A DNA stretch of 6,650 nucleotides from an uncultured Bacteroidota bacterium (GTDB taxonomy: Bacteria > Bacteroidota > Bacteroidia > Chitinophagales > Chitinophagaceae). The stretch covers positions 1 through 6,650 of the forward strand of contig CAIWHF010000260.1 of NCBI GenBank assembly GCA_903912405.1, in the 5' to 3' direction. A program made the position numbers and the translations under genes. A model generated the notes under the pieces. It was not told the origin of the DNA, did no database searches, and worked only from the letters and a program-made list of their open reading frames with translations. This document shows positions 5,267 to 6,650 of the stretch, one piece after another; position 1 is the stretch's first letter, and every line of letters starts with the position of its first letter.

Positions 5267-6585
5267 ATTATTTTGATATAGCACTTTTTAGTTTTTAACT
5301 TTTGGTGCATCAACAAGGTAAAGGCTTCATATATTCTGTCCGACTTTATTGCTACAAAAGAGTAAATATCTTTTACAATAATCAAGCCTATTTCTTCTTT
5401 TTTCAAATTACCTTTTTGCATTAAGAAACCGGCAATGTCTCCTTTGCTAATCTTATCTTTTTTCCCACCTTCTATCAGAAGTGTGGTATATGCAATAGCT
5501 GTTTCCTTTGGGCTATGTTTCTTAAATTCGAAATTACTAATAGACGAATCAATAAATGCTGGTATGGTTTCTTCTGGTCCAACGAGAATATAAGCATCTC
5601 CGCTTGCAAACATACGAGCCGTTCTTCCATTCCTATGCACAAATGTAGCTTCATCTATAGGCATTTGATAATGTACGATTTGATGAATAGCATCAATATC
5701 CAAACCTCTTGCAGCCAAATCGGTTGCAATTAAATAAGCTGCCGACCCATTGGTAAATTTAGCCATAGCAATATCGCGCTCCTTTTGCTCCATTCCGCCA
5801 TGGAAAGCAATAGCCGCTATACCTTGTTCTTTCAAATAATCGGCAATGCGATCAATAGAAGCTCTATGATTGGCAAAAATGATACTGGGCTTTGCTGGCA
5901 ATTGCACTAGTAATTTATGCAAGGAAGATAATTTATCTTTTGCCTCACAAGCTACTTGATGCAATTGAAATACACCGCCCTCTTTTGTTAAATGCGTAAA
6001 ATCTATCAACTGTACGGCATTCATATCTATAAATGGAGGCAATGTAGCTATGTTAGTGGCAGAAACTAAAACGCGTTGTTGCAAGGCCGGCAAACTAAAT
6101 ACGATGGATTGCATTTCATCTTCAAATCCTAAAGACAATAATTTATCCATCTCATCAAGAATAAGTGTTTGAATAGATGTAGTTACAAAGCTTTCCTTTT
6201 GAATATGATCCAACACCCTACCCGGCGTACCAATAAGTAAGTACGGTGGTTCTTTGAATTTATTAACTTCCTGATCGAAACTGTGCCCCCCATAACAAAC
6301 GGTTGCTTTATACGGTGTTTTCATTTGCTTCCACACCTCAAAAATTTGCATGGCCAATTCTCTCGATGGCGTTAATATCAAACATTGCACCGCTTTCATT
6401 TCGGGATTAATCGTAGCTAACAAGGGCACTAAAAACCCAAGCGTTTTCCCAGAACCCGTAGGTGCTATCAGCATTAAAGACGAATGCTTGGCGCAGGCTG
6501 CATGCATTGTTTGCTGCATTTCATTAAATGCATCTAATTGAAGTGCTTGCAACAATTGCTTTTGAGAAAGGGGCGATTGGTTCAT
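5263..6585 (-). CDS. DEAD-box (DEMD) ATP-dependent RNA helicase with a DbpA-like C-terminal RNA-binding domain
   Basis: This 440-aa protein should unwind or remodel RNA using ATP. Helicase motifs appear in order: Q-motif glutamine (Q24, 17 residues before motif I), motif I APTGSGKT (41-48), Ia PSRELAMQ (73-80), GG (99-100), Ib TPGR (120-123), II DEMD (144-147), III SAT (175-177), IV SIIFANH (234-240), V TDLAARGLDI (288-297) and VI HRNGRTAR (317-324). Residues about 378-438 (KGDIAGFLMQKGNL...IIVKDIYSFVAI) resemble the DbpA/CsdA C-terminal RNA-binding domain, which in DbpA targets 23S rRNA; a ribosome-assembly role is therefore likely but inferred. There is no low-complexity basic tail. The N-terminus is short, so the aromatic residue usually found upstream of the Q motif seems to be missing. 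Motif II has Met in place of Ala. The start fits a promoter box four bases upstream. The symbol is withheld because Bacteroidota carry several paralogues. Confidence 0.95.
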   Translation of the reverse strand: MNQSPLSQKQLLQALQLDAFNEMQQTMHAACAKHSSLMLIAPTGSGKTLGFLVPLLATINPEMKAVQCLILTPSRELAMQIFEVWKQMKTPYKATVCYGGHSFDQEVNKFKEPPYLLIGTPGRVLDHIQKESFVTTSIQTLILDEMDKLLSLGFEDEMQSIVFSLPALQQRVLVSATNIATLPPFIDMNAVQLIDFTHLTKEGGVFQLHQVACEAKDKLSSLHKLLVQLPAKPSIIFANHRASIDRIADYLKEQGIAAIAFHGGMEQKERDIAMAKFTNGSAAYLIATDLAARGLDIDAIHQIVHYQMPIDEATFVHRNGRTARMFASGDAYILVGPEETIPAFIDSSISNFEFKKHSPKETAIAYTTLLIEGGKKDKISKGDIAGFLMQKGNLKKEEIGLIIVKDIYSFVAIKSDRIYEAFTLLMHQKLKTKKCYIKII

Positions 6586-6589
6586 TTGG

Positions 6590-6597
6590 CAAAGTTA
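6590..6597 (-). promoter_or_regulatory. Probable -7 box giving a leaderless or nearly leaderless helicase mRNA
   Basis: On the minus strand, TAACTTTG matches TAnnTTTG exactly and is followed by CCAA and then the helicase ATG (6585). The gap is again four bases. A TTC rather than TTG lies near the -33 distance. The rest of 6598-6650 shows no gene I can support. Confidence 0.5.
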
Positions 6598-6650
6598 GTT
6601 TTTTAAACCCTAAGAACCTTCGAAAAGCTGCGGATAAAATAGAAAGTTTC

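Noticed and set aside
5281..5308. GCAC...GTGC inverted repeat near the helicase 3' end, considered as a terminator
   Set aside because: Only four paired bases with a 20-base interior, inside the helicase coding region; too weak to call.
5515..5733. Plus-strand open frame opposite the helicase gene
   Set aside because: Antisense to helicase motifs V and VI, with no family resemblance or start signal.
6350..6541. Plus-strand open frame opposite the N-terminal part of the helicase
   Set aside because: Lies over motifs I and Ia of the helicase on the other strand; a shadow.
6594..6650. A plus-strand reading frame open to the window end (including NPKNLRKAADKIESF)
   Set aside because: It has no start codon in the window, is short, and runs over the helicase promoter; more sequence to the right would be needed to judge it.

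Overview
The window looks like an ordinary chromosomal segment from a low-G+C member of the Bacteroidota. Four things point there: a secreted protein with a type IX secretion (Por) C-terminal sorting domain, Bacteroidota-type promoter boxes (TAnnTTTG) in front of several genes, A/T-rich leaders mostly without Shine-Dalgarno sequences, and Bacteroidota-style variants of enolase and proline dehydrogenase. A Chitinophagaceae-like host is my guess from protein style; it rests on recognition, not on a search.

Layout, left to right. Bases 1-128 hold no gene I can support. A strong hairpin (129-152) follows, then a minus-strand gene for a T9SS-exported protein of unknown function (174-1520). A 148-bp divergent promoter region (1521-1668) separates it from a plus-strand pair: proline dehydrogenase (1669-2838) and, one base later, a small membrane protein with a PH-like domain (2840-3358). 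That pair converges on a minus-strand pair, enolase (3655-4944) followed by an FtsB/DivIC-type septum protein (3368-3646). One long hairpin (3334-3372) sits over the last codons of both converging genes and is probably their shared bidirectional terminator. A 106-bp divergent region (4945-5050) with a near-perfect 23-bp dyad separates enolase from a 71-aa VF530-family (DUF2132) protein (5051-5266). The stop codon of that small gene overlaps the stop codon of a minus-strand DEAD-box RNA helicase (5263-6585). Bases 6586-6650 carry the helicase promoter and nothing else I can support.

Functionally this is mostly housekeeping: glycolysis (enolase), cell division (FtsB-like), proline catabolism, RNA remodelling, and one cell-surface or secreted protein. 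There are no mobile elements, CRISPR arrays, tRNAs, rRNAs or defence genes. I see no convincing undescribed multi-gene system. The points most worth a second look are compact regulatory ones: two promoters close enough to their ATG to give leaderless mRNAs, a terminator built into coding sequence, overlapping convergent stop codons, and the dyad between enolase and the VF530 gene. The exported protein and the PH-domain membrane protein are the two genes whose function is really unknown.
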